Below are positions 1 to 6,280 of a stretch of 9,272 nt of DNA, piece by piece. The notes below the pieces were generated by a model. It saw only the letters and a list, made by a program, of their open reading frames with translations. It made no database searches and had not been told where the DNA came from. The translations under genes and the position numbers were made by a program. Every line of letters begins with the position of its first letter. The stretch's first letter is position 1. This stretch comes from Actinomycetota bacterium (lineage in GTDB: Bacteria; Actinomycetota; Acidimicrobiia; Acidimicrobiales; JAHWKP01), in NCBI GenBank assembly GCA_019347775.1, contig JAHWKP010000060.1, positions 1 through 9,272 on the forward strand, in the 5' to 3' direction.

Positions 1-361
1 CGTATACGGCGTGCAGGTGCCGGACCGTGGCCTGCGGATGGCGGCGGATGTCCTCGGTTGTGAAGCGCTCGATCCGCCAGCCCCGACGGGCCAACGCCCG
101 GTCCCGCTGGCGGTCGTACGAACGCGCCTCGGGCGAAGAGTGGAACCGCGCCCCGTCGGTTTCCACGCCGACGCGGTTGCGCTGGTCCGCGAAATCGAAT
201 CGGGCAAGCAGGACTCCCTCCTCCCACACCTCAACCTGGCGTTCGAAGGCGAATCCTGCGCCGCGGAACAGATCGTCCGCTTCGTGCTCGAGGCCGGATT
301 CGAACGCCGGATCGAACTGCTCCACAGCCCGGTGCAACAACGCCAGGCCCGCGCGGCCGCC
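1..361 (-). CDS. DUF559 / Vsr-like endonuclease domain protein, partial
   Basis: The minus strand is open from a TGA at 482-484 to the left edge, and the downstream end of the gene lies outside the window. The translation has the hallmarks of DUF559 proteins, small PD-(D/E)xK nucleases related to very-short-patch-repair endonucleases. These are an acidic strand ARFDFAD (about 188-208), then VGVETDGARFHSS (about 134-172), a basic helix RSYDRQRDRALARRGW (about 77-124), and the closing RIERFTTEDIRRHP (about 35-76). In actinobacteria such domains often form the C-terminus of AbiEi-like proteins or occur alone. Similarity to the family fades above about 361, where an apparently different plus-strand gene begins, so no native start can be assigned. 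GTG codons at 368-370 and 422-424 are in frame but unconvincing. The domain call is fairly safe; the cellular role is unknown. Confidence 0.72.
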
Positions 362-451
362 GGCCCGCACGCCGCCCTGCGCGTACTGGTCGTCGACCCC
401 GACTCGCGCGTGCCCGAGCGCCACGCGGTCCTCACCCCGTTCGAGCGATGA
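344..451 (+). CDS. C-terminal fragment of a gene upstream of the DUF6504-like start (possibly Y-family polymerase)
   Basis: A plus-strand frame ends at the TGA at 449-451, which overlaps the ATG at 448 in the classic ATGA arrangement of coupled genes. From about 344 the codons are almost all G or C at the third position. The frame reads as a plausible protein end, with DPDSRVPERHAVL followed by TPFER. Upstream of about 341 the same frame turns to gaa, gga and caa codons and is better explained as the antisense of the DUF559 gene. DUF6504 genes usually follow Y-family polymerase genes of the ImuB/DinB type, so this may be the end of such a polymerase. I cannot recognise it from these 35 residues alone. 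Confidence 0.33.
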   Translation, partial: QARAAAGPHAALRVLVVDPDSRVPERHAVLTPFER

Positions 452-675
452 GCGCTGTGCAGCCGCTGGGCCCGCGGCGTCTCAACGAGCCCCGGCCCGT
501 GCGGGTGCGCACCGCGGCGGGCGGGCGGCCAGTGGCGGTCGACGGGCGCACCGTGGAGGCGGTCCGCGAGACCTGGCTGGTCGAGGACCGCTGGTGGACC
601 ATCCGCCCGCTGCGCCGCCGCTACTGGGAGGTCGTCACCGAAGACGGGCGCGACCTCGTCGTCTTCCGTGACCTC
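448..675 (+). other. DUF6504-like N-terminal segment of the chimeric reading frame
   Basis: The first 76 or so residues of the frame starting at 448 resemble DUF6504, a small actinobacterial domain found with translesion polymerase genes. The visible pattern is RPVRV, then GRPVAVDG, then ETWLVEDRWW (residues 41-50), RRRYWEVVTEDG (57-68) and LVVFRDL (70-76). The WLVEDRWW and VVFRDL blocks are the most telling. The family normally closes just after VVFRDL with a short GRWY-like tail. Here that tail is missing and the frame passes directly into a sugar dehydrogenase. Codons in this segment are almost all G/C-ended, more extreme than in the dehydrogenase part that follows. Confidence 0.6.
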
Positions 676-1548
676 GAGGAGGCGCTCGCCGACGACGAGG
701 TTCGCGCCGTGGTCGTAGCCACACCCGTGGAGACCCATGCTGCGCTCGCATGCCAAGCCTTGAACGCCGGACGCCACGTTCTGGTCGAGAAACCCCTAGC
801 TAGTTCGGTGGAAGATGCGGTCGAGCTCGCTCAGCTGGCGGACGAGAAGGACCTCACGCTCATGGTCGGTCACACCTTCTTGTTCAGCCCTCGAGTGAAG
901 ACGATCCGCGAGCACATATCGAGCGGGCAGACCGGTGCGATCCACTACGTGACTTCCTCCCGGCTCAACTTGGGGATCCATCGCTCGGATGTGAACGTGA
1001 TCTGGGACCTTGCCGCTCACGACTTCTCCATCGTGTTCCACCTGCTGGGTGAATTCCCGAATTCCGTGCACACGCTCACCAAGAGCGTGGCCCGCGCCGA
1101 GTCCCCCGACGTCGCCTTCATGACCCTGACCTTCCCGTCGGGAGCCGTCGCGTCGGTAGACGTCTCCTGGCTCGCGCCCCGCAAGGTCCGCAACACGACG
1201 CTCGTGGCCGAGAGGTGCATGATCATGTTCGACGACACCGAGGCGGAGGAGCCGGTGAAGATTTACGACCGGGGGATCGTCACGCCGGAGTCGTCCGACT
1301 TCACCGAGCATCAGCTCACCTACCGCACGGGATCCACGGTGGCGCCGGCGATCTCCGCCAAGGAGCCGCTCGCCCTCGAGCTGGAGCACTTCCTCGAGCG
1401 GGTTCACAAAGGCGGCGAAGCGCTGTCGGACGCGAAATTCGGCGTGGAGGTGGTCCGGGCGTTGGACGCGGCCGACGAGTCCTGGCGGTACAACGGCATC
1501 ACCGTGGCGATCGACCAGGGTCCGCGCCCGGTTCCCGTGAGTGTCTGA
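448..1548 (+). CDS. Gfo/Idh/MocA-family sugar-nucleotide dehydrogenase, N-terminus replaced
   Basis: From about residue 76 this is an NAD-dependent Gfo/Idh/MocA oxidoreductase of the WlbA/WbpB type, which oxidises position 3 of UDP-N-acetyl sugar acids before transamination. Visible motifs are VVVATPVETH (88-97), the EKP motif in LVEKPLA (112-118), GHTFLFSP (141-148), the SDVNVIWDLAAHD block carrying the catalytic-type aspartate/histidine (180-192), and the beta-sheet substrate domain to residue 366. Family members start with about 70 residues of Rossmann fold containing GxGxxG. That part is absent and a DUF6504-like segment stands in its place, joined in frame at GACCTCGAGGA (670-680). As written, the product should not bind NAD normally. 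The stop overlaps the following acetyltransferase, the usual partner of this enzyme. The identity of the C-terminal part is secure; the 5' structure is probably an artefact or a rearrangement. Confidence 0.8.
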   Translation: MSAVQPLGPRRLNEPRPVRVRTAAGGRPVAVDGRTVEAVRETWLVEDRWWTIRPLRRRYWEVVTEDGRDLVVFRDLEEALADDEVRAVVVATPVETHAALACQALNAGRHVLVEKPLASSVEDAVELAQLADEKDLTLMVGHTFLFSPRVKTIREHISSGQTGAIHYVTSSRLNLGIHRSDVNVIWDLAAHDFSIVFHLLGEFPNSVHTLTKSVARAESPDVAFMTLTFPSGAVASVDVSWLAPRKVRNTTLVAERCMIMFDDTEAEEPVKIYDRGIVTPESSDFTEHQLTYRTGSTVAPAISAKEPLALELEHFLERVHKGGEALSDAKFGVEVVRALDAADESWRYNGITVAIDQGPRPVPVSV

Positions 1549-2158
1549 GCCGACCCTGCTGGGCCCGGTGGAGGGCCTGGAGCACGCCGTCGTCCTGGGA
1601 CCGTGCGTGCTGGGCCATCCCGCTAGCAACGACGACGTCGGGCCCTTGGTCCTGGGCGAGGGAGTCGTGCTGCGGGCCTACGCCGTCGTGTACCAGGGCG
1701 TCGTGCTCGGCGCTGGATCTCAGGTCGGGCATGGCGCCTTGATCCGGGAGCGGAACGTCCTCGGAGAGCGGGTGTCGGTGGGCAGCGGAGCCCTGCTGGA
1801 GCCCGGCAACCGGGTGGGGGATCGGACCCGGATCCACTCCGGATCTTTCCTGGCGTCGGTGACCCTCGGCCAAGACGTGTTCTGCGGACCGGGGGTCACC
1901 TTCACCGACGACAGCCACCCGCCGTGCTCTAACTACCCCGAGTGCTGCGAGGGCGTAGTGGTGGAGGACGGCGCTGCCCTCGGAGCCCGCGCCGTGTTGC
2001 TTCCGGGAGTGACGGTTGGGAAGGGCGCACTGGTTGGAGCCGGCTCGGTGGTGACCCGCTCAGTCGAGCCCGGGATGGTCGTAGCCGGGAATCCGGCTCG
2101 GGTGATGGGCCGGCGTGAGGATCTCTCCTGCCGCGCAGAGGAGGCCCGGCCGAACTGA
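1541..2158 (+). CDS. Hexapeptide-repeat N-acetyltransferase (WbpD/WlbB-like)
   Basis: A 205-residue left-handed beta-helix acyltransferase that probably transfers acetyl from acetyl-CoA to an amino-sugar nucleotide in the cytoplasm. Repeated hexapeptide turns run through residues 15-118 (for example VLGAGSQVG, NVLGERVSVGSG and VGDRTRIHSGS) and again at 139-171 (VVVEDGAALGARAVLLPGVTVGKG). The family ending VVAGNPARVMG lies at 181-190. A loop with SHPPC, NYPECC and three cysteines (125-136) interrupts the helix, as in close relatives. The GTG start at 1541 gives an 8-base overlap with the preceding dehydrogenase (GTGTCTGA), with no Shine-Dalgarno sequence, so translation is probably coupled. 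A dehydrogenase next to such an acetyltransferase is typical of the pathway to 2,3-diacetamido uronic acids. The aminotransferase expected between them in that pathway is not in this window, so the exact substrate is open. Confidence 0.85.
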   Translation: MSEPTLLGPVEGLEHAVVLGPCVLGHPASNDDVGPLVLGEGVVLRAYAVVYQGVVLGAGSQVGHGALIRERNVLGERVSVGSGALLEPGNRVGDRTRIHSGSFLASVTLGQDVFCGPGVTFTDDSHPPCSNYPECCEGVVVEDGAALGARAVLLPGVTVGKGALVGAGSVVTRSVEPGMVVAGNPARVMGRREDLSCRAEEARPN

Positions 2159-2164
2159 GCAGGC

Positions 2165-3046
2165 TTAGAAGCCCGAGGTCGCCCAGACCCGGTTGGTCTG
2201 GTTGCGGTATACGTCGTTGACGTAGGAGTGCGAGGCGTTGCTGTGCCAGTCGCCGGAGTACCACGCCCCGACCGATCCCCACAGGTCCCCGGCCCCGTAG
2301 GTGAAGCCGTTGTAGGAGTAGTCCTTGAGCCACGTGGCGCAGCCCTCGAAGTAGTGGCGGACCATCCCGGCGTAGTAATCGGCGTTGAAAGCCGTCGCGT
2401 CACGGGAGAGCGGGAAGGTGCCGCCGTGCCAGCGCTCGACGCTCTTGATCTGCATGAGGCCGAAGCTCATGCCGTTGTCGCCGACCGTGCTCATCCGCCA
2501 CCAGGACTCGCTGGCGGCCGCGGCCCGAACGGTGTCCTCGGGCAGGCCCCACTTCCAAGCTGCCCACTGGATGATTTCGTCAGTGGTGCCGCGGAAGTTG
2601 CCGGTGACCTTCTGGCGAAGGTGGTCGCAGTTGCCCCACTGGCCCGTGTAGGAGTGGAAGGTCGAAAGCTGGGCGGCGGTGGGGACGGTCTGGTTCTGGA
2701 TCGCGTTGTCGGGGCGGGGCTCCCAGCCGGAGCGGCGCACCCGGCTGGCCGCGTCCGCGTCCGACAGCACCGGAGAGCCCACCGGCCGCAGCTCCGACAC
2801 CGCGGTGGGCGCGGGGGCAGGCGTGGTGGTGGTCGGCGCGCTCGTCGTCGGAGTGGTCGTGCCGAAACTGCGGGCCCTCCGGGAATTCGTCGAGGTTGTG
2901 CTCGGACGCTGGCTGTCGATGGTCGTCGTCTGCGAGCCGAAGCTGCGCGGCTGGCGTGCACCGGAGGCGGGATCGCCTGCACCGGCAACGACCAGAGCGG
3001 TCGTTGAGATTGCCATCGCGTACATAGCGAGCCGCCGAAAGCCCAT
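2165..3046 (-). CDS. Secreted lytic-transglycosylase-like (SLT-type) protein
   Basis: A 293-residue exported protein. It has a signal peptide (basic GFRRL, a hydrophobic core to about residue 23, and an A-x-A-like cleavage site near ASGA, residue 30). A Thr/Ser/Pro-rich linker (about 38-82) follows, with the word RSFG repeated at 34 and 59, and then a globular domain (about 105-293). The domain resembles a goose-lysozyme/SLT fold: AAASESWW with candidate catalytic Glu180, SFGLMQIKS (194-202), and the aromatic region TAFNADYYAGMVRHYFEG (219-235). Cys140 and Cys236 may form a disulfide. The likely role is cleavage of peptidoglycan glycan strands outside the membrane. The stop lies 6 bp from the convergent acetyltransferase stop, and the start faces the BY-kinase gene. 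The ATG at 3046 has only a G-rich stretch (about 9 nt upstream) as a possible ribosome site; ATG codons at residues 8 and 11 are alternatives. A catalytically dead binding protein cannot be excluded. Confidence 0.72.
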   Translation of the reverse strand: MGFRRLAMYAMAISTTALVVAGAGDPASGARQPRSFGSQTTTIDSQRPSTTSTNSRRARSFGTTTPTTSAPTTTTPAPAPTAVSELRPVGSPVLSDADAASRVRRSGWEPRPDNAIQNQTVPTAAQLSTFHSYTGQWGNCDHLRQKVTGNFRGTTDEIIQWAAWKWGLPEDTVRAAAASESWWRMSTVGDNGMSFGLMQIKSVERWHGGTFPLSRDATAFNADYYAGMVRHYFEGCATWLKDYSYNGFTYGAGDLWGSVGAWYSGDWHSNASHSYVNDVYRNQTNRVWATSGF

Positions 3047-3143
3047 TGTCCCTAACCCCCGTGTCAGTCCGAAGGGCCGCCGTCGACCCTGAATCGCGGC
3101 CCCTTACCGAGCCGCACCGAACTGCGAGCGTAACCTACCGACG
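3047..3143. promoter_or_regulatory. Divergent intergenic region with a candidate leaderless promoter for the BY-kinase gene
   Basis: This 97-bp gap separates the divergent transglycosylase-like and BY-kinase genes and must hold both promoters. On the plus strand TAACCT (3131-3136) matches the actinobacterial -10 pattern TANNNT and lies only 7 nt before the ATG at 3144. No purine-rich ribosome site is present. Transcription would begin at or next to the start codon, giving a leaderless mRNA. No clear -35 element is seen; TTACCG at 3104-3109 is a weak, widely spaced candidate. No comparable -10 was found for the minus gene. Confidence 0.5.
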
Positions 3144-4874
3144 ATGGACGAACGAGGTCGCGAGCTCGATTTGAGGGACTATTTCTCAGTAGTCCGTCGG
3201 CGCTGGCCCGTAGTGGCTATCTGCACGGCCGCGCTCGTCGCCGGCGTCTTCGCGCTCTCAGTGGCACAAACCGACCAGTACGAGGGCGAGGCGCGGGTGC
3301 TGGTCCATGCCCGCGCCAGTGAAGGCGTCTTCGACGTCGAGACGGGGCCCCAACTGGACCCTGAGCTGGCGCTCCGGACTGAGATAGAGATCATCGAGAG
3401 CGAGCCGGTGCGCCGGGCTGTGCAGGAGGAGCTCGGGCCCGTCGACGAAGTGGTGGCGGAGCGGGTCTCCGAAACGCTCGTCATCGAGGTGAAGGCCCGC
3501 AGCTCCGATCCCAGACGGGCGGCGCGCATCACCAACGCCTACGCCAACGCCTACATCGATCTACGGCGCGAGCAGGCGGTCGACGACCTGCTGGGGGCCG
3601 GAGCGGTGATCCAGGAAAAGATCATCGAGACCCAGGAAGAGATCGCCGAACTCGAGGCCCGCCTGGCCGCCGCGGGCCCGGCCCAGCAGCCCACCCTCCA
3701 GGCCCAGCTCGACGCCCTCGTCAGCCAAGTGGCGCTCTTCGAGCAGCGCCTCGACGAGGTGCAGGTTCAGGCTGCGCTCAAGACGGGCGGGGTCCAGCTG
3801 GCGGCGGAAGCGACCGTCCCGACCGAGCCCGTGTCGCCGCGACCGTTGCGCAACAGCCTGTTGGCGGTGCTTCTCGGGTTGGTGCTGGGCCTGACGCTGA
3901 TCGCCCTGATGGAGTACCTCGACGAGTCCGTGAAGTCCAGGGCGGACTTGGAAGAGGCGGCCAGCCGCATCGCCGTGTTGGCGGCCGTTCCCCGCGTGCG
4001 GGACTGGACGGCTGGCAGTTTCAATGCCCTGGCCGTGGCCGGCCCCGCGCCGGATGGGCCCGTCGCCGAGGCCTACCGCCGTTTGCGGACGTCGGTCGAA
4101 CTACTCGGAGCCGATCGCCCGCAGCGCGTCTTGCAGATAACCAGCCCCGATAGCGGGGACGGCAAGACGACGACCGTGTGCGGCCTCGCCGTGGCGATGG
4201 CGAGCCTCGGAAGGCGGGTCGTCATTGTCGACGGCGACATGCGCCGTCCTCGGCTTCACGAGATCTTCGGCGTCCCGAACGACTTCGGCCTCTCGTCGGT
4301 CCTGGCGGGAGGAGACCCGACTAGAAGAGTTGTGTTGACAGTGCGGGGAATCGACCGCCTGTGGGTCGTCCCGAGCGGGCCCGTACCGGCGAACCCGTCT
4401 GAGCTGCTGGCCGACCGACCCATGGCCGCCTTCCTTCATGAGCTCAAGGGCTTGTACGACGTCGTGATCGTCGACTCTCCGCCGGTTCTTCCGGTGACCG
4501 ACGCCACGCTGTTGGCGGCGTGGGTGGACGCCACCGTTCTCGTCGCCACGCAACACAAGACATCCGTGAGCCAGGTCAAAGCCGCGGTGGACCGGCTTCG
4601 CCAGGTTGAGGCGCCTTTGGTCGGCACCGTGCTGAACGGCGCCGACCGCTACGCCGAGGGCCACGACTACACCTACGGCTACTCCACCGATTCGGCCGAC
4701 GGCCAGGCCGGTCGGACGCGTGCCGGCGCGGGTCGGCGACCGGCTCCCACCACCGCTCCGCCGGCCACCAGTGCTCCCGAGTCCCCTCCGTCTGAGGCGC
4801 CTGCCCGGCCTGCGGCTCCGGCCGCGCCGCCGGAACCGGCTCCGGCTTCGCCCCAGGCCGAACCTCGTTCCTGA
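3144..4874 (+). CDS. Polysaccharide co-polymerase fused to bacterial tyrosine kinase (Wzz/BY-kinase)
   Basis: A 576-residue inner-membrane regulator of polysaccharide chain length and export. Order: Wzz-type N-terminus (LDLRDYFSVVRRRW, residues 8-21), TM1 (about 22-41), an extracytoplasmic region with coiled-coil stretches (about 150-210), the proline motif TEPVSPRPLRNS (227-238), TM2 (about 239-257), and the cytoplasmic kinase. The kinase has the entry motif AEAYRRLRTSVE (308-319), Walker A SPDSGDGKTTT (334-344), Walker A' VVIVDGDMRRP (359-369) and Walker B VVIVDSPPV (440-448). The usual Walker A is SPxPGEGKS/T, so SPDSGDGKT is a mild variant with the essential Lys341 kept. A tyrosine cluster (Y503, Y509, Y511, Y513) is the likely autophosphorylation site. 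A Pro/Ala-rich tail of about 50 residues follows and is antisense to the ligase gene. The single-chain form (modulator plus kinase) is common outside Firmicutes. No matching phosphatase is seen. Confidence 0.9.
   Translation: MDERGRELDLRDYFSVVRRRWPVVAICTAALVAGVFALSVAQTDQYEGEARVLVHARASEGVFDVETGPQLDPELALRTEIEIIESEPVRRAVQEELGPVDEVVAERVSETLVIEVKARSSDPRRAARITNAYANAYIDLRREQAVDDLLGAGAVIQEKIIETQEEIAELEARLAAAGPAQQPTLQAQLDALVSQVALFEQRLDEVQVQAALKTGGVQLAAEATVPTEPVSPRPLRNSLLAVLLGLVLGLTLIALMEYLDESVKSRADLEEAASRIAVLAAVPRVRDWTAGSFNALAVAGPAPDGPVAEAYRRLRTSVELLGADRPQRVLQITSPDSGDGKTTTVCGLAVAMASLGRRVVIVDGDMRRPRLHEIFGVPNDFGLSSVLAGGDPTRRVVLTVRGIDRLWVVPSGPVPANPSELLADRPMAAFLHELKGLYDVVIVDSPPVLPVTDATLLAAWVDATVLVATQHKTSVSQVKAAVDRLRQVEAPLVGTVLNGADRYAEGHDYTYGYSTDSADGQAGRTRAGAGRRPAPTTAPPATSAPESPPSEAPARPAAPAAPPEPAPASPQAEPRS
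4679..4874. other. 196-bp antisense overlap of two C-terminal coding ends
   Basis: The BY-kinase gene (+, stop TGA 4872-4874) and the ligase gene (-, stop TAG read from 4679-4681) converge and overlap. Neither frame has an earlier stop, so both tails are forced by the sequence as given. Third codon positions of the two frames fall on the same base pairs. The plus product is Pro/Ala-rich and the minus product Gly/Ala-rich. Each tail lies beyond its protein's last recognisable domain. Confidence 0.85.
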
Positions 4875-6280
4875 ACCGGACGGCTGACGCCGACAAAGGT
4901 CAGCCCCAGCAGGGCGAAGAGCAGGTCTCCGGTACCCCGCATGGTCAGGTGAGGGTCAAACGTCGTCAGGATCGCCACCACCACCAGCGCCGCTAGCAGG
5001 GCGGTGGCAGCCACACCGACTTCGTCGGGTCGCCGGCACAAGCGAAGGGCGTGGCGGGCACCGGCCACCAAGAAGAAGATGAAGGCGGCGAACAGCGGGA
5101 TCCCGCCATTCCAGAGCAGCCATGTGTGGCCGCTTTCGATCCAGACCCAATCCCTCCACCATTCGACCACGGGCGCAGGAACCCGAGCGGACGGGCGGAC
5201 GCCGAAGACCCAGTTGTAATCACTGAACAACTCAGGCCAGAAGAAGCGCTCCAGGTTGTCGAGCCGGGCAAGCCAGCTCGACGGCAGCCCCCGGCTCGTT
5301 TGGAACCCGCTCAGGCGCCGTTCCAGAACAGGCTGCATCAGAGCTCCGGCCGCCACCAGCGCCGGCACCGCCATGAGCACACCGCGAGTCAGGGCCCGGG
5401 CGACCCAGCCCACCACGGCCAGTCCGACCAGGAGTGCGATGATCCCGGAGAACTGCCCGCTGGCCACCGACCCGAGGACGTACAGCGCGCTGAGCCCGAG
5501 AAGAGGTAGGCGCGGCCCCAGCTTCTTGGCCAGCATGCTCACCGAGATGGCGAGGTTGAAAGTCATCACGTCGGCCACGGCGAACGACGACGCGAACAGC
5601 GAAGTGCCCCGGTTGATCTCGAGTGCGCTTTCGTTCCCGAACGGTGCGTACCAAATCGCCAACAAGTCAGGCACGCCAAACAGCTGGAGCGATTGCAGGC
5701 TGGCTACGAAACCGACGACGGCCGCCGCGGCAAGGCTCAGCCACAGGGCTCGGCGGAGTTCGGCCCGAGTTCTGACACTTACTCGCACCACGAGATAGAG
5801 GCCGAGGAACTTCCAAAGGGTGAGCGCGTAAAGGAGATCGTCGGTGGAAATCTCGCGTTCGCGGACCACCATCCATGCCAGGGGAAGAACCGAAGCGGCA
5901 GAGGCCAACAGGACCAGACTCAGGTCGAGGGTGGTGAACCTCATAGGGATCCGCCCGGCAGCCAGCCGGACGATGCCGCGAACGATCAACGGTGCCACTA
6001 CGAGAAGGAGCAGAGCTTCGTTGGGCCGCAGCACCGGCAGCAGCGCGCCTCGGTCGATGCCGGTCACCAGCGGCGCCACGCCGATAAGCAAATAGGCCGC
6101 CAGCGGAGGATGCAGGAAGACGGCCACCATCATCGCCACCGCGATGCCGCCCGCCAGCGCCAACAACGGCGCGAAGGCGAGACCGACGGCCGCAACCAAA
6201 CCGACGGTCACGGCGAGGGCCACTTCGGCCTCGCGGTGTCCTAGCCGGGGCTCCCGGCGCAGGGCTTCGATCGCAGTCAT
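4679..6280 (-). CDS. O-antigen ligase / Wzy-like polysaccharide polymerase
   Basis: A 533-residue polytopic membrane protein with about 11-12 hydrophobic segments between residues 20 and 465. It has the features of the O-antigen ligase/polymerase (Wzy_C) family. These are NRGTSLFASSFAVADV (223-237), which resembles the family's arginine-bearing R-G-T/S-F motif, a large loop (about 318-385) with DNLERFFWPELFSDYNWVFGV (341-361), and SGHTWLLWNGGIP (383-395), with His385 in the position typical of the catalytic-side loop. It would join polysaccharide repeat units or transfer the chain to an acceptor on the outer face of the membrane. The last 65 or so residues are a Gly/Ala-rich cytoplasmic tail that overlaps the BY-kinase gene antisense. 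The ATG at 6280 has no Shine-Dalgarno sequence and lies 23 bp from the divergent glycosyltransferase start. Whether it is a polymerase or a ligase cannot be told from the sequence. Confidence 0.8.
   Translation of the reverse strand: MTAIEALRREPRLGHREAEVALAVTVGLVAAVGLAFAPLLALAGGIAVAMMVAVFLHPPLAAYLLIGVAPLVTGIDRGALLPVLRPNEALLLLVVAPLIVRGIVRLAAGRIPMRFTTLDLSLVLLASAASVLPLAWMVVREREISTDDLLYALTLWKFLGLYLVVRVSVRTRAELRRALWLSLAAAAVVGFVASLQSLQLFGVPDLLAIWYAPFGNESALEINRGTSLFASSFAVADVMTFNLAISVSMLAKKLGPRLPLLGLSALYVLGSVASGQFSGIIALLVGLAVVGWVARALTRGVLMAVPALVAAGALMQPVLERRLSGFQTSRGLPSSWLARLDNLERFFWPELFSDYNWVFGVRPSARVPAPVVEWWRDWVWIESGHTWLLWNGGIPLFAAFIFFLVAGARHALRLCRRPDEVGVAATALLAALVVVAILTTFDPHLTMRGTGDLLFALLGLTFVGVSRPVQERGSAWGEAGAGSGGAAGAAGRAGASDGGDSGALVAGGAVVGAGRRPAPARVRPAWPSAESVE

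Noticed and set aside
11..340. The plus-strand open frame as a real gene along its whole length
   Set aside because: Below about 341 the DUF559 domain on the minus strand explains the sequence, and the plus frame loses its third-position G/C bias. Only the last 35 or so codons look genuine.
796..1629. A 277-codon minus-strand open frame opposite the dehydrogenase
   Set aside because: The opposite strand carries conserved dehydrogenase motifs; this frame is an antisense shadow rich in Arg, His and Val.
2107..2147. Possible terminator hairpin (GGGCC/GGCCC outer arms, CTCCT/AGGAG inner arms) near the acetyltransferase end
   Set aside because: The arms are only 5 bp each with unpaired sequence between them, it lies within coding sequence, and no T-tract follows.
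2228..3007. A 259-codon plus-strand open frame opposite the transglycosylase-like gene
   Set aside because: The minus product has a signal peptide, linker and SLT-like motifs; the plus product has none and is Arg/Gly/Val-rich in composition.
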